From contig NZ_VRKN01000006.1 in NCBI RefSeq assembly GCF_008080435.1, forward strand, positions 124,001-188,000: a stretch of DNA of 64,000 bases, given 5' to 3'. Below, one piece after another: positions 12,861-25,582 of the stretch (positions are counted from its first letter, which is position 1; each line of letters begins with the position of its first letter). The position numbers and the translations under genes are program-made. Source of the stretch: Enterobacter asburiae (GTDB lineage: Bacteria; Pseudomonadota; Gammaproteobacteria; Enterobacterales; Enterobacteriaceae). The notes beneath the pieces are model-generated. The model saw only the letters and a list, made by a program, of their open reading frames with translations. It did not search any database and was not told where the DNA came from.

Positions 12861-13226
12861 TTATTTTTGTACTACGATATTTTCCTGCGAAGGATCAACA
12901 TGCTGCAATTGCAGCTTTTCCGTTGCGATCCGTTCAACCCGGCTGTGATCGCCGAGCGCATTTTCTTCAAGGATCAGATTTCGCCATTCAATATCCAGCG
13001 CATCGCGTTCCAGTACCATCTGCTCGCGTTGCGCAGTCAATAAACGTGTATGGTGGGCAGTGGTCACCACCGTAACTGCCGTGACAATGATGCAAATGAA
13101 CAGACAGAGTGGCAGTTTCCCAAACCGCAAAAGATCGTCGCCGATCACGCCAGGCAAGGCATGGCGCTCGTTGCTTCCTAACGAATCCTTAACTTTGCTT
13201 AGGGTCTCTGTCACTCTGCCGATCAT
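12861..13226 (-). CDS. ftsL: Cell division protein FtsL
   Basis: FtsL is the small bitopic partner of FtsB and FtsQ that activates FtsWI. The 121 residues (same as K-12) have a cytoplasmic part of about 37 residues, one membrane segment ([20 protein letters not shown]) and a periplasmic coiled-coil region ([20 protein letters not shown] and onward). The start overlaps the end of rsmH by four bases, and ftsI follows after 15 bases. Confidence 0.97.
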   Translation of the reverse strand: MIGRVTETLSKVKDSLGSNERHALPGVIGDDLLRFGKLPLCLFICIIVTAVTVVTTAHHTRLLTAQREQMVLERDALDIEWRNLILEENALGDHSRVERIATEKLQLQHVDPSQENIVVQK

Positions 13227-14164
13227 GCGTTCGTCCTCTCTGCAACACGCAGCACTGAACTACGGGCGCGTGGATTCTCTGCCACTTCTTCTTCGCCCGG
13301 CATCAACTTGCCTAATGCTCGCAACTGACGGCCACCCAGCTTCCTGAGTTGTTCTTCCGTCATCGGCAGCCCCGCTGGTACTTGTGGACCGCGGCTTTGC
13401 TCACGCATAAAGCGTTTCACAATACGGTCTTCCAGCGAATGGAAGCTGATGATGGATAACCGCCCACCCGGGGCCAGCACGTCGAGCGAGCTTTTTAGCG
13501 CCAGCTCTATTTCCTCCAGTTCACTGTTTACCCAGATGCGAACCGCCTGGAAGGTACGGGTCGCGGGATGTTTGTGCTTATCCTTCACCGGTGTCGCCGC
13601 CGCGATCACCTCGGCCAACTCTTTGGTGCGAGTCATTGGCTCAATGCGATTGCGCTCAACGATGGCGCGCGCAATACGTTTGCCAAAGCGCTCTTCGCCG
13701 AACGTTTTGATGACCCATGCAATATCTGCTTCGTCAGCGGTCTGTAACCACTCAGCGGCAGACTGACCGCGCGTCGGGTCCATCCGCATGTCCAGCGGAC
13801 CATCACGCATAAAGGAGAAACCACGTTCTGCATCATCAAGTTGGGGTGAAGAGACGCCAAGATCGAGAAGAATCCCGTCGATCTTGCCCGTCAGGCCGCG
13901 CTCAGCAACATAATCCGCAAGCGCAGAGAAAGGTCCATGCACGATGGAAAAGCGTGAGTCATTGATGGTTTGTGCAACGGCAATTGCCTGCGGATCGCGA
14001 TCGATTGCCAGCAGACGTCCTTCCTCTCCAAGCTGGGAGAGAATCAAACGCGAGTGACCACCGCGACCAAACGTGCCATCAATGTAGATGCCATCCGGAC
14101 GAATATTCAGGCCGTTAACGGCCTCGTCCAGTAACACCGTTTTATGTTTATAATTTTCCATCAT
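13223..14164 (-). CDS. rsmH: 16S rRNA m4C1402 methyltransferase RsmH (MraW)
   Basis: RsmH methylates N4 of C1402 in the decoding centre of 16S rRNA using S-adenosylmethionine. The 313 residues match K-12. The N-terminal [12 protein letters not shown] and [13 protein letters not shown] motifs form the SAM-binding site, and [20 protein letters not shown] is the family signature. It lies two bases after mraZ in the first position of the conserved dcw order. The link of a ribosome methylase to division genes is conserved in many bacteria. Confidence 0.97.
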   Translation of the reverse strand: MMENYKHKTVLLDEAVNGLNIRPDGIYIDGTFGRGGHSRLILSQLGEEGRLLAIDRDPQAIAVAQTINDSRFSIVHGPFSALADYVAERGLTGKIDGILLDLGVSSPQLDDAERGFSFMRDGPLDMRMDPTRGQSAAEWLQTADEADIAWVIKTFGEERFGKRIARAIVERNRIEPMTRTKELAEVIAAATPVKDKHKHPATRTFQAVRIWVNSELEEIELALKSSLDVLAPGGRLSIISFHSLEDRIVKRFMREQSRGPQVPAGLPMTEEQLRKLGGRQLRALGKLMPGEEEVAENPRARSSVLRVAERTNA

Positions 14165-14166
14165 AT

Positions 14167-14625
14167 TTATAGAGACAAGTCCTGCAGCCGTTCCGATAAT
14201 GTCGCGGAATCAGACTGCTCAGCGTCGATATCTTCCTTGACCTGTTGATACCAGGTCGTTTCATCCCACAGTTCAAACTTGTTGAACTGCCCGACCAGCA
14301 TCACTTCTTTCGTCAGACCGGCATGTTGCCGCAACACAGGGGCAATCAGTAATCGCCCTGCGTTATCCATCTGACATTCACTGGCATGTCCCAATAACAA
14401 CCGCTGCACGCGGCGTTCCTGCGGGTTCATGCTCGACAGTCGCGACAGCTTTTGCTCAATAATTTCCCATTCAGGCAAGGGGTAAAGCAGCAGGCAGGGG
14501 GAGTTAATGTCAATGGTGCAAACCATTTGACCCGCAGCGTTCTCAATCAGCTGGTCGCGGTATCGGGTTGGTACCGATAAACGCCCTTTGCTGTCGAGAT
14601 TGACTAACGTAGCTCCACGGAACAT
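14167..14625 (-). CDS. mraZ: Transcriptional regulator MraZ
   Basis: MraZ is a DNA-binding protein with two AbrB/SpoVT-like halves; in E. coli it represses the dcw promoter by binding GTGGG-type repeats. The open frame extends upstream to 14661, but that extension runs through the promoter repeats. The ATG at 14625 gives 152 residues beginning [20 protein letters not shown], as in K-12, so I chose it. The two halves each carry the conserved pair of motifs ([14 protein letters not shown] and [14 protein letters not shown]). It is the first gene of the dcw operon and probably regulates itself. Confidence 0.96.
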   Translation of the reverse strand: MFRGATLVNLDSKGRLSVPTRYRDQLIENAAGQMVCTIDINSPCLLLYPLPEWEIIEQKLSRLSSMNPQERRVQRLLLGHASECQMDNAGRLLIAPVLRQHAGLTKEVMLVGQFNKFELWDETTWYQQVKEDIDAEQSDSATLSERLQDLSL

Positions 14626-14644
14626 GCCAGTCTCACCCCTCCTC

Positions 14645-14706
14645 ACCACTTTAACCCACAAATTCCCACCTAAAGGAGTTTACGGAGCGAGTGAAAAGCT
14701 TGTCAA
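14645..14706 (-). promoter_or_regulatory. dcw promoter (Pmra) with three MraZ repeats
   Basis: Reading the minus strand, TTGACA (14701-14706) and TAAACT (14677-14682) are separated by 18 bases and make a plausible sigma-70 promoter for mraZ onward. Downstream of the -10, GTGGG occurs at 14665-14669 and 14655-14659, and GTGGT at 14645-14649, a strict 10-base period. This is the layout known for MraZ operators in E. coli. The promoter and repeats are read directly; MraZ binding is inferred from the known family. Confidence 0.85.
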
Positions 14707-15198
14707 GCCGGGACTCTCCCTATAAGGACTCGAAAGCCCTCTATTTACAGAGATAAACAGTCCTGGTTAATAACTGCACAACTGGCGAGGCAAAATTAAC
14801 GTTATGAATATTTGTAAGAAAAAAACCGAATATGCACACTAGCGTTAAAGCTCACTCAATATCATCGCAGATAAATATAAAGTGTCAGTTTGCGACGCGG
14901 GCAGCATTTTATGACAGATTCTCAGGGGATAACAGCGCCAGATTCACCCAGGCACGCGGTAAACGCAGCGGTTGCCACGTAAGCTGGCAAAGGAGGAGGA
15001 AAAACGTCTGAATATTCATCGACCGAAGAGGGTTTGTAACAAAATAATACAAAGAGTGCTGTTTAAAATCGCCCAGACGTTCTTTAAAAGGACAATTTAA
15101 AAGCCAGAATGAATTAAGAAAAATAGGTGATTATGGTCCCTCAAGAATTATCCTAATTTCTCTCCGGGAATTATCTGCGCGAATTATCGCAACAAAAT
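14707..15198. other. Long spacer between cra and the mraZ promoter
   Basis: About 490 bases without a recognisable gene lie between the weak hairpin after cra and the -35 of the dcw promoter. Apart from the small ORF candidate at 14909-15019, I see only A+T-rich sequence (especially 15040-15195) and no clear promoter or repeat. A spacer of similar size is present at this place in E. coli. Confidence 0.5.
14909..15019 (-). CDS. Candidate small ORF, 36 codons
   Basis: An ATG-to-TAA frame of 36 codons lies alone in the cra-mraZ spacer, in the same direction as both. It reads MNIQTFFLLLCQLTWQPLRL in its first 20 residues and is Leu-rich, which could form one short membrane segment. No good ribosome site precedes the ATG. 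The stretch TTGCCA-N7-TGGCAA inside it can form a hairpin, so the sequence could instead be an RNA element or untranslated spacer. I do not recognise it. Confidence 0.2.
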   Translation of the reverse strand: MNIQTFFLLLCQLTWQPLRLPRAWVNLALLSPENLS

Positions 15199-15218
15199 GG
15201 GGCAGATTTCGCCGCCCC
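15199..15218 (-). terminator. Possible weak terminator after cra
   Basis: Eight bases after the cra stop, the minus strand can fold GGGGC with GCCCC around a ten-base loop, followed by ATTTTGTT. The stem is short and the U-run interrupted, so termination may be inefficient. Confidence 0.35.
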
Positions 15219-15225
15219 AGTCATT

Positions 15226-16233
15226 TCATTTTTGGCGGCTTAAAATTCCGCGATGGTAGAGATTACGTTTGATACGCGTCAGGCCCGGCTTCGGTTTACG
15301 CGGCTCATCCAGGCTTGCCAGCACAATCTCAAGCACACGTTCAGCCACATCGCGGTGACGTTGTGCTACCGCCAGCACCGGGCACTGGAGGAAGTCGAGC
15401 AGCTCGTTATCCCCGAACGTGGCAATCGCCAGATCGGAGGGCAGTTTACCTTCGCGGCGTAAGGTCACATCCATGACACCCTGCAAGAGCGCAAACGACG
15501 TGGTGAACAGCGCCTGAGGCATCGGGTGCGTTTCCAGCCATTTCTCGAACAGCTGTGCTGCGGCTTCACGTTCGTAGCTGTTGGCATAGAGGTAGTGAAC
15601 TTCGCGCGGATCGTCTTTCCAGGCGGTTCTGAATCCCTGCTCACGCAGGAAGCTCACAGAAAGCTCGGGCAACGCGCCAAGATACAACACCGTTTCAGCG
15701 GGGAACGTGCGCAGCTCTGCGGCCAGCATTTCTGCATCATCCTGATCCGCACCCACGACGCTGGTGAAATGCTCGCGATCGAGCGCGCGATCCAGCGCAA
15801 CGATTGGGAACGGGTCGTTCGCCCAGCGCTGGTAGAACGGATGTTCTGGCGGCAAGGAGGTCGACACGATAATGGCATCCACCTGGCGCTGGAGCAGATG
15901 CTCAATGCAGCGCATCTCGTTGTCGGGCTGGTCTTCCGAGCAGGCAATCAGCAATTGATAGCCGCGCTGGCGCGCCTGACGTTCAAGATAGTTGGCGATA
16001 CGGGTATAGCTGGTGTTTTCCAGGTCAGGGATCACCAGACCAATAGAGCGGGTACGCCCGGCACGCAGACCGGCTGCGACAGCATTCGGATGGTAGTTAT
16101 GCTCACGAACCACCGCCATAACTTTTTCAACGGTCTTGTCGCTGACACGGTACTGCTTTGCTTTACCGTTAATCACATAGCTGGCCGTTGTTCGTGACAC
16201 GCCGGCTAGCCGGGCGATTTCATCCAGTTTCAC
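15226..16233 (-). CDS. cra: Catabolite repressor/activator Cra (FruR)
   Basis: Cra is a LacI-family global regulator of carbon flow; fructose 1-phosphate releases it from DNA. The 335 residues (K-12 has 334) start with the LacI-type helix-turn-helix ([20 protein letters not shown]) and hinge, then the periplasmic-binding-protein-like effector domain. The start codon is GTG at 16233, preceded by AAGGGG, as in K-12. It follows the ilvH terminator, so it is likely transcribed from its own promoter within 16234-16358. I could not identify a FruL leader-peptide equivalent there. Confidence 0.97.
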   Translation of the reverse strand: MKLDEIARLAGVSRTTASYVINGKAKQYRVSDKTVEKVMAVVREHNYHPNAVAAGLRAGRTRSIGLVIPDLENTSYTRIANYLERQARQRGYQLLIACSEDQPDNEMRCIEHLLQRQVDAIIVSTSLPPEHPFYQRWANDPFPIVALDRALDREHFTSVVGADQDDAEMLAAELRTFPAETVLYLGALPELSVSFLREQGFRTAWKDDPREVHYLYANSYEREAAAQLFEKWLETHPMPQALFTTSFALLQGVMDVTLRREGKLPSDLAIATFGDNELLDFLQCPVLAVAQRHRDVAERVLEIVLASLDEPRKPKPGLTRIKRNLYHRGILSRQK

Positions 16234-16358
16234 AATTGCCCCTTAAAAAAAGAAAAGAGTCCATGGCCCTGTCAAGGTTATGGTTAAATCTTTTAACATC
16301 TAAACGCAGAAAAGCCTTCGCGGCAACCGCTTTTATCTGCGTTGTCGGCTGATTACGC

Positions 16359-16387
16359 AAAAAAAAGCCCGGCTTTGGTGACCGGGC
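16359..16387 (-). terminator. Terminator after ilvH
   Basis: On the minus strand GCCCGG and CCGGGC pair around a nine-base loop and are followed by eight T. This is a good intrinsic terminator 26 bases after the ilvH stop and separates ilvIH from cra. Confidence 0.85.
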
Positions 16388-16412
16388 AGAAAGAGGCGAA
16401 CCTTTTTGACAA

Positions 16413-16904
16413 CTAACGCATGATTTTCTCGCCGCGTGACAGACCCACGACACCCGATCTCGCGACCTCGACAATTTTTGCGACATCCCGTACGGACGCC
16501 AGGAAAGCATCCAGCTTGTCGCTTGTCCCGACCAGCTGAACCGTATAAAGAGAAGACGTGACGTCGATAATCTGTCCGCGGAAAATATCCGCATTGCGTT
16601 TGACTTCATCGCGCCCGTATCCACTGGCCTGGATTTTCACCAGCATGACCTCACGTTCAACGTAGGCCCCCTGCCCCAGCTCGCTCACGCGCAGTACGTC
16701 GACCAGCTTATGCAGCTGTTTTTCAATTTGCTCAAGCACTTTGGCATCGCCGACGGTTTGGATCGTCATGCGCGACAGCGTGGGGTCTTCCGTCGGAGCA
16801 ACGGTCAGGCTTTCAATGTTATAGCCGCGCTGCGCAAAAAGGCCAATGACGCGCGACAATGCGCCAGACTCGTTTTCCAGTAAAACAGATAATATCCGGC
16901 GCAT
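16413..16904 (-). CDS. ilvH: Acetolactate synthase III, regulatory subunit
   Basis: IlvH is the small subunit of acetohydroxyacid synthase III and gives it valine feedback inhibition. The 163 residues match K-12. The N-terminal ACT domain ([20 protein letters not shown], about 4-78) binds valine, and the C-terminal ALS_ss domain contacts IlvI. One base separates it from ilvI, so they form one operon. Confidence 0.98.
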   Translation of the reverse strand: MRRILSVLLENESGALSRVIGLFAQRGYNIESLTVAPTEDPTLSRMTIQTVGDAKVLEQIEKQLHKLVDVLRVSELGQGAYVEREVMLVKIQASGYGRDEVKRNADIFRGQIIDVTSSLYTVQLVGTSDKLDAFLASVRDVAKIVEVARSGVVGLSRGEKIMR

Positions 16905-16905
16905 A

Positions 16906-18630
16906 TCAGGTTCTCTCCGTTTTGCTTAACCACATTTCATCCATACCACCACCACGAATATGCATCGGATAAACGTGCTCGGTCCCATCAACAATCACAT
17001 CCATAAAGACGAGGCGGTTGTTTTTAACGTGCTCAAGCGCCTGTGCGAGCTTCGTTTCCAGCTCAGCCGGATCGGTCACCCGCATGCCTACATGGCCGTA
17101 AGCTTCAGCAAGACGAACAAAATCCGGTAGCGACGTCATGTATGACTGAGAATGGCGGCCAGAGTAGATCATATCCTGCCACTGCTTCACCATACCGAGA
17201 TACCCGTTATTCAGGTTCAGCACCAGTACCGGCAGTTCATATTGCAGTGCGGTAGACAGCTCCTGAATGTTCATCTGAATGCTGCCATCTCCGGTCACGC
17301 AGACGACGGTTTCATTCGGCAATGCCAGCTTCACGCCCAGCGCGGCAGGCAGACCAAAGCCCATGGTTCCTAAACCACCGGAGTTGATCCAGTGTCGCGG
17401 TTTATCAAACGGGTAATACAGGGCGGCAAACATCTGGTGCTGCCCCACGTCTGAGGTCACGTACGCCTCACCTTTCGTCAGTCGCCACACCGCTTCGATG
17501 ACCGCCTGCGGCTTAATGCTTTCACTTTGAGTGTCATATTTCAGGCACTGACGCGCCCGCCACTGTTCAATCTGCTGCCACCAGTCGCGGATCTCATCCA
17601 GCGGCTGGGTTGCACTCTCCTGGGTCAGCAGGTCCAGCATTTGCTCCAGAACCTGACGGGCATCACCGACGATCGGCACATCAGCCGACACCGTTTTTGA
17701 AATTGACGTAGGATCGATATCAATGTGCAGCACGGTGGCGTTCGGGCAATACTTTGCCAGGTTGTTGGTGGTGCGATCGTCAAAGCGCACGCCGACGGCA
17801 AAGATGACATCGGAATGATGCATCGTCATGTTGGCTTCATAGGTACCGTGCATACCCAGCATACCCAGCGCCTGACGATGGGTGGCAGGGAACGCCCCCA
17901 GCCCCATCAATGACGACGCAACAGGAAGGTTGAGTTTTTCAATCAGTTCACGAAGCTGGACTTCACAGGCAGAATTGATCGCCCCGCCACCGACATAGAC
18001 CACCGGTTTTTTGGCTGCCAGCAGCGTTTGCAACGCTCGCTTGATCTGGCCTTTATGCCCCTGCGTTGTTGGATTATAAGAGCGCATACTGACCGATTCC
18101 GGCCAGACATAAGGCAGCTTGTTTGCCGGGTTCAGGATATCTTTAGGTAGATCGACCACCACCGGTCCGGGACGTCCACTTGCCGCCAGCCAGAAGGCTT
18201 TTTTCAGTACGCCTGGAATGTCTTCTGTTTGCTTGACCAGGAAGCTGTGCTTCACAACGGGACGCGAAATCCCGACCATGTCGCACTCCTGAAACGCATC
18301 GTAGCCAATCAGTGAGGTTGCCACCTGCCCGGAGAGGATCACCAGCGGGATAGAGTCCATATAGGCCGTGGCAATGCCGGTAATGGCGTTTGTCGCACCG
18401 GGACCGGACGTGACTAACACCACGCCCACTTCACCCGTCGCACGTGCCAGGCCGTCAGCCATGTGTACCGCCGCCTGCTCGTGACGTACCAGAACATGGT
18501 CAATGCCCCCTACCGTGTGCAGCGCATCATAAATATCGAGGACCGCACCGCCAGGGTAGCCGAACACTTGCTTTACGCCCTGATCGATCAGCGACCGAAC
18601 GACCATTTCCGCGCCAGACAACATCTCCAT
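16906..18630 (-). CDS. ilvI: Acetolactate synthase III, catalytic subunit
   Basis: IlvI condenses pyruvate with pyruvate or 2-oxobutyrate in the first common step of valine, leucine and isoleucine synthesis, with TPP, FAD and Mg. The 574 residues match K-12. The N-terminal TPP pyrimidine domain includes [17 protein letters not shown] with the catalytic Glu, and the C-terminal TPP motif GDGSIQMN...NLNN is near residue 440. A GGAGG ribosome site precedes the ATG. Confidence 0.98.
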   Translation of the reverse strand: MEMLSGAEMVVRSLIDQGVKQVFGYPGGAVLDIYDALHTVGGIDHVLVRHEQAAVHMADGLARATGEVGVVLVTSGPGATNAITGIATAYMDSIPLVILSGQVATSLIGYDAFQECDMVGISRPVVKHSFLVKQTEDIPGVLKKAFWLAASGRPGPVVVDLPKDILNPANKLPYVWPESVSMRSYNPTTQGHKGQIKRALQTLLAAKKPVVYVGGGAINSACEVQLRELIEKLNLPVASSLMGLGAFPATHRQALGMLGMHGTYEANMTMHHSDVIFAVGVRFDDRTTNNLAKYCPNATVLHIDIDPTSISKTVSADVPIVGDARQVLEQMLDLLTQESATQPLDEIRDWWQQIEQWRARQCLKYDTQSESIKPQAVIEAVWRLTKGEAYVTSDVGQHQMFAALYYPFDKPRHWINSGGLGTMGFGLPAALGVKLALPNETVVCVTGDGSIQMNIQELSTALQYELPVLVLNLNNGYLGMVKQWQDMIYSGRHSQSYMTSLPDFVRLAEAYGHVGMRVTDPAELETKLAQALEHVKNNRLVFMDVIVDGTEHVYPMHIRGGGMDEMWLSKTERT

Positions 18631-19009
18631 GCTTTGCCTCCAGGCATTTTGTTATAGACGGACTGCCGAATTCATTTCCGCACCGTCTTACGATTGGGAT
18701 AAACCAATCTTATATTTTGCAGAGTGTTCTTTACCTTAACCGCTCGTTATGAGGCAGGCAATTAGCAAACCCGGGGAGACAAACGGCGCGTAAAGCAGAA
18801 AAAGCAGCCGTTAACAGAAGATATGGTTAATTCCTCTGGGAATAGAGGATGGGGTGATAAATCATCGCTGAAAAGCGCGACAATACAGGAAATCATCTAT
18901 TTTTGCGTGCCAGAGAGCAGCCCGAAAAAAGCACCACAGAACAAAATAGCAATTATCTAAAAGAACTCAGGATAAATCACATTAACCGATGCGATTTACC
19001 CTGATGCAT
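18631..19009 (-). promoter_or_regulatory. ilvIH control region
   Basis: The spacer between leuO and ilvI should hold the ilvIH promoter, which in E. coli and Salmonella is activated by Lrp bound at several A+T-rich sites. On the minus strand TATAAG (18709-18714) could be the -10, with no good -35, as expected for an activated promoter. GATTGG-N6-CCAATC forms a small hairpin just downstream. Lrp sites are too degenerate for me to place by eye. Confidence 0.45.
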
Positions 19010-19972
19010 TTACCGCCGACAGATGCCAACCAGCAACTCTTCCATCCACTGATGTCCTTTATCCCGACCCGCCGCTTCATGCCAGGAAAGATAACAGGTA
19101 CGGCTATTTAGCTTGAGCGGCAGAGGCAAAACTTGCAGATTTAAAGTGTCAGAAAACTCTTCTGCCAGCCAGCGCGGCGCAATCGCCACCAGCTGTGTCT
19201 GGGAGACCACGTTTAATACGCTAACCATGGCCATGCCCTGATAAGCCACGCTAGCCTGTTTATCCGCAGTGTCATACCACGGCAGGCTAAAGGACGCATA
19301 TCTGTCGAGCGCAACAACGGCGTGCTGCTCGTTATAAACATCGCTTTCTCGCAGCGGAGAATTCAGGCGCGGATGTTTTTTACTGGCGACCAGAACCATT
19401 TCATCTTTAAACAGCGGCACGCAGGAAAATTCTGGACGACGGAACTCTTCATATCCCAGAACGAATTCGATCTCCTGATAGCGTAACTGATGTTCCGTGT
19501 TTTGATTCAGGGATGATTTAAAAACCAGATTGATATTGGGTGCGATCTCTTCAACTTTATTATAAATAATCGACGTTAAATAATTATCTAATGGGCTACA
19601 GACACAAAGATGGAATACACGCTCGCTGCTTAAGGGTTCAAAGCCCGACCCCGGCAGCTCATTTTGTACCAACTGCAACGCCTGCCGAATGGAGCCAAAC
19701 AGCTGGAATGCGCGCGCCGTAGGCTGGATCCCTCTTCCGTAGCGAACAAATAATTCGTCGTTAAACATGACCTTAAGTCTGGCGACGGCATTACTCACGG
19801 CAGGTTGTGACATCCCCAACGTTTGGGCCGCCCGGGTAATATTCTGTTCCTGCATGACCGCATCAAACACCGTCAGAAGATTAAGATCCACCGTGCGTAA
19901 CTGCGGTTTAATCCCATCAGTAGCTTGAGGTTGTTTAATATTATTTTCTGGCACTTCTGACTCCACTGTCAC
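19010..19972 (-). CDS. leuO: LysR-type global regulator LeuO
   Basis: LeuO is a LysR-family regulator that opposes H-NS silencing and acts on many stress and virulence genes. The 320 residues carry the N-terminal winged helix-turn-helix ([20 protein letters not shown], about 30-90) and a LysR effector-binding domain. The first 25 residues before LRTVDLNLL differ from K-12 and the total is six longer, so the start is less certain than the rest. It lies between ilvIH and the divergent leu operon, as in K-12. Confidence 0.95.
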   Translation of the reverse strand: MTVESEVPENNIKQPQATDGIKPQLRTVDLNLLTVFDAVMQEQNITRAAQTLGMSQPAVSNAVARLKVMFNDELFVRYGRGIQPTARAFQLFGSIRQALQLVQNELPGSGFEPLSSERVFHLCVCSPLDNYLTSIIYNKVEEIAPNINLVFKSSLNQNTEHQLRYQEIEFVLGYEEFRRPEFSCVPLFKDEMVLVASKKHPRLNSPLRESDVYNEQHAVVALDRYASFSLPWYDTADKQASVAYQGMAMVSVLNVVSQTQLVAIAPRWLAEEFSDTLNLQVLPLPLKLNSRTCYLSWHEAAGRDKGHQWMEELLVGICRR

Positions 19973-20499
19973 GCTACACTCCCTTTGCCATCGTACGGTA
20001 ATAATCTCGAAAAATATGATTTATCATGCAAATACGATCAGCGAAAGAAAATTATTTAAAATTCGGAATATATAAAGACTCTATATTAACGAAAATTAAT
20101 GAGCGCAAATGATATGTTTGACTTTAGGATTTGAATGAAACCATAAACCAAACAAATATACAATTTCCATCAGGTTAATGATGACTTAAGTATTATTAAA
20201 CTGTTATCGCCACCGCCCTACAGTTAGTTAACAACCTGTTATTTCCGTTCGCTCTTCAGCGTTCTGGAATAGATTCACTGTATTTATAACTTAATGATAT
20301 CAAACCCCTTTAAGCACAAAGCATCCTCTGCAAGACATTTCACTCATTTTTAAAAAATTATATTTATTTGTTTCTGCAACTCTTTTCTTAAGTCCAAAAT
20401 TAGACAATTAGTCGGGTCGCAAAAGCTAAAACCAGCACAATTAGCTAAAGTGAATACCCTGTCGATTCTGTCTGTCGGGCCCGTTTTCATCGTCAGGGG
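19973..20499. other. A+T-rich leuO-leuL spacer
   Basis: This divergent spacer holds the leuO promoter on the minus strand and, at its right end, the leu promoter. It is clearly richer in A+T than its neighbours, fitting the known H-NS-silenced, LeuO-bound region of E. coli. I could not assign a specific leuO -10/-35 or H-NS nucleation site by eye, and saw no credible ORF. Confidence 0.5.
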
Positions 20500-20528
20500 T
20501 TGACATGAACGGCCGTATCCAGTACCAC
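20500..20528 (+). promoter_or_regulatory. leu operon promoter
   Basis: TTGACA (20500-20505) is followed after 17 bases by TACCAC (20523-20528), and the flanking TATCCAGTA...AAAAGCATAT matches my recollection of the E. coli leu promoter. The -35 is consensus and the -10 poor. The transcript would begin about 25 bases before leuL. Confidence 0.75.
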
Positions 20529-20561
20529 TAAAAGCATATTGAATTTAACGGAGCACGATTC

Positions 20562-20648
20562 ATGATTCGCACCATTTGTTTCACCGGTCTACTACTACTA
20601 AACGCATTCACTGTGCGCGGTAGACTGGCGGGCGAAATTCAGCGTTGA
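20562..20648 (+). CDS. leuL: leu operon leader peptide
   Basis: A 28-codon leader with four adjacent leucine codons at positions 10-13, all the rare CTA codon. When charged Leu-tRNA is scarce the ribosome stalls here and the downstream attenuator does not form. The peptide resembles K-12 LeuL in length and in the LLLLNAF core; its C-terminal third (RGRLAGEIQR) differs. It is too short for standard gene calling but fits its place between promoter and attenuator. Confidence 0.93.
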   Translation: MIRTICFTGLLLLNAFTVRGRLAGEIQR

Positions 20649-20667
20649 ATCGTCACCAGTAAGACTA

Positions 20668-20695
20668 AAACCCGCGCCACTGCGCGGGTTTTTTT
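20668..20695 (+). terminator. leu operon attenuator
   Basis: AAACCCGCGC (20668-20677) pairs perfectly with GCGCGGGTTT (20682-20691) around a four-base loop, and the T-run continues. It lies 20 bases after the leuL stop and 43 before leuA, the correct place for a leucine attenuator. Confidence 0.93.
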
Positions 20696-20738
20696 ATGCT
20701 CGTAGCAAGGCGCCCTAAGACTGACAAGGACCTAACCC

Positions 20739-23401
<2,663 letters not shown>

Positions 23402-23403
23402 TC

Positions 23404-24804
23404 ATGGCTAAGACGTTATATGAAAAGTTGTTTGATGCGCACGTTGTTTACGAGGCACCAAACGAAACCCCGCTGCTGTACATCGATCGTCATCTGGTAC
23501 ACGAAGTGACCTCTCCTCAGGCATTTGACGGCCTGCGCGCGCACAAGCGTCCGGTACGTCAGCCGGGTAAAACCTTCGCGACGATGGATCACAACGTTTC
23601 CACCCAGACCAAAGACATTAATGCCTCGGGTGAGATGGCGCGTATCCAGATGCAGGAGCTGATTAAGAACTGCAATGAATTTGGCGTTGAGCTGTACGAC
23701 CTGAACCATCCGTATCAGGGCATCGTCCACGTGATGGGGCCTGAGCAAGGGATCACCCTGCCGGGCATGACCATCGTCTGCGGTGACTCCCATACCGCGA
23801 CCCACGGCGCGTTTGGCGCTCTGGCATTCGGGATTGGCACGTCCGAAGTGGAACACGTGCTGGCAACGCAGACCCTGAAACAGGGCCGCGCCAAAACCAT
23901 GAAGATTGAAGTGAAGGGTAAAGCCGCACCGGGTATTACCGCAAAAGACATCGTGCTGGCCATCATCGGTAAAACCGGCAGCGCAGGCGGCACCGGTCAT
24001 GTTGTTGAATTCTGCGGTGAAGCCATCCAGGCGCTGAGCATGGAGGGACGCATGACCCTGTGCAATATGGCCATTGAGATGGGCGCAAAAGCCGGTCTGG
24101 TCGCCCCGGACGAAACCACCTTCAACTATGTGAAGGGTCGTCTGCACGCGCCGAAAGGTCAGAATTTTGACGACGCGGTCGCGTACTGGAAAACCCTGAA
24201 AACCGACGATGGGGCAACGTTTGATACCGTTGTCACACTGCAGGCTGAAGAGATTGCGCCTCAGGTGACCTGGGGCACCAACCCGGGCCAGGTGATTTCC
24301 GTCAATGACGCCATTCCCGATCCAGCCTCCTTCGCCGATCCGGTCGAGCGCGCCAGTGCGGAAAAAGCGCTGGCCTATATGGGGCTGAAACCCGGCGTGC
24401 CGTTGACCGATGTCGCCATTGATAAAGTCTTTATCGGTTCCTGCACCAACTCCCGTATCGAAGATTTGCGTGCCGCTGCCGAAATTGCCAAAGGCCGCAA
24501 AGTGGCGCCAGGCGTGCAGGCGCTGGTGGTTCCAGGCTCCGGTCCGGTGAAGGCCCAGGCGGAAGCCGAAGGTCTGGATAAGATCTTTATCGAAGCGGGC
24601 TTCGAGTGGCGCCTGCCTGGCTGCTCCATGTGCCTGGCCATGAACAATGACCGCCTGAATCCGGGTGAGCGCTGCGCCTCTACCAGCAACCGTAACTTTG
24701 AAGGCCGTCAGGGCCGCGGTGGGCGCACCCATCTGGTCAGCCCGGCAATGGCCGCCGCTGCGGCAGTCACCGGCCATTTCGCCGATATTCGCAGCCTGAA
24801 ATAA
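23404..24804 (+). CDS. leuC: 3-isopropylmalate dehydratase, large subunit
   Basis: LeuC is the [4Fe-4S] large subunit of isopropylmalate isomerase and works with LeuD. The 466 residues match K-12. The three cluster cysteines are visible in GSCTNSR (about 347) and GCSMCL (about 407 and 410). It starts three bases after leuB, and a GGAG site ahead of leuD follows its stop. Confidence 0.98.
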   Translation: MAKTLYEKLFDAHVVYEAPNETPLLYIDRHLVHEVTSPQAFDGLRAHKRPVRQPGKTFATMDHNVSTQTKDINASGEMARIQMQELIKNCNEFGVELYDLNHPYQGIVHVMGPEQGITLPGMTIVCGDSHTATHGAFGALAFGIGTSEVEHVLATQTLKQGRAKTMKIEVKGKAAPGITAKDIVLAIIGKTGSAGGTGHVVEFCGEAIQALSMEGRMTLCNMAIEMGAKAGLVAPDETTFNYVKGRLHAPKGQNFDDAVAYWKTLKTDDGATFDTVVTLQAEEIAPQVTWGTNPGQVISVNDAIPDPASFADPVERASAEKALAYMGLKPGVPLTDVAIDKVFIGSCTNSRIEDLRAAAEIAKGRKVAPGVQALVVPGSGPVKAQAEAEGLDKIFIEAGFEWRLPGCSMCLAMNNDRLNPGERCASTSNRNFEGRQGRGGRTHLVSPAMAAAAAVTGHFADIRSLK

Positions 24805-24814
24805 GGAGACAATC

Positions 24815-25420
24815 ATGGCAGAGAAATTTACCCAACATACGGGCCGGGTTGTCCCACTGGACGCCGCTAACGTTGATACTGACGCTATTATTCCGAAACA
24901 GTTTCTGCAGAAGGTGACGCGTACCGGTTTTGGCGCACATCTGTTTAACGACTGGCGTTTCCTGGACGATAAGGGCGAAGTGCCTAATCCGGAATTCGTT
25001 CTGAACTTCCCGGAATACAAAGGCGCCTCCATTTTACTGGCGCGGGAAAACTTTGGCTGCGGCTCATCCCGTGAACACGCGCCGTGGGCGCTCACCGACT
25101 ACGGGTTTAAAGTGGTCATTGCCCCAAGCTTCGCGGATATTTTTTACGGCAACAGCTTCAACAACCAGCTTCTGCCGGTGACGCTGAGCGATGAACAGGT
25201 CGATGAATTGTTCGCGCTGGTTAAGGCGAATCCGGGCATTTCGTTTGAAGTGGATCTGGAAGCCGAAGTGGTGAAAGCCGGGGATAAGCTCTACAGCTTC
25301 AGCATTGATACGTTCCGCCGTCACTGCATGCTGAATGGTCTGGACAGCATTGGTTTAACTCTCCAGCACGAAGCGGCGATTGCCACTTACGAACAAAAAC
25401 AACCTGCATTTATGAAATAA
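24815..25420 (+). CDS. leuD: 3-isopropylmalate dehydratase, small subunit
   Basis: LeuD is the swivelling domain subunit that completes the active site of LeuC. The 201 residues match K-12. The [14 protein letters not shown] and [14 protein letters not shown] motifs are typical of the aconitase C-domain family. It is the last gene of the leu operon and is followed by a strong terminator. Confidence 0.98.
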   Translation: MAEKFTQHTGRVVPLDAANVDTDAIIPKQFLQKVTRTGFGAHLFNDWRFLDDKGEVPNPEFVLNFPEYKGASILLARENFGCGSSREHAPWALTDYGFKVVIAPSFADIFYGNSFNNQLLPVTLSDEQVDELFALVKANPGISFEVDLEAEVVKAGDKLYSFSIDTFRRHCMLNGLDSIGLTLQHEAAIATYEQKQPAFMK

Positions 25421-25425
25421 CCCTC

Positions 25426-25458
25426 CGGCCTGCAGCGCACTCTGCAGGCCGCGTTTTA
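25426..25458 (+). terminator. leu operon terminator
   Basis: CGGCCTGCAG and CTGCAGGCCG pair perfectly around a six-base loop, followed by CGTTTTATC, six bases after the leuD stop. Confidence 0.85.
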
Positions 25459-25582
25459 TCACGATACTGCCCTCCTTCTGTAAATACTTCCCCAATCCAG
25501 CCAATAATGACGTTATATTTAATGTCAATTTAATGTTCTCTGCGCAGAATAATCGCTCAATCAGTTGGCAGCGGAAATTATC

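Noticed and set aside
14626-14661. N-terminal extension of mraZ
   Set aside because: It runs through the GTGGG operator repeats and is not in known MraZ proteins.
16234-16358. Short frames before cra as a FruL leader peptide
   Set aside because: Frames such as MLKDLTITLTGPWTLFFF do not resemble K-12 FruL, and none has a good ribosome site.
18652-18680. Seven-codon frame MNSAVRL ahead of ilvI as a leader peptide
   Set aside because: It has no run of branched-chain codons and no attenuator; ilvIH is known to be Lrp-controlled.
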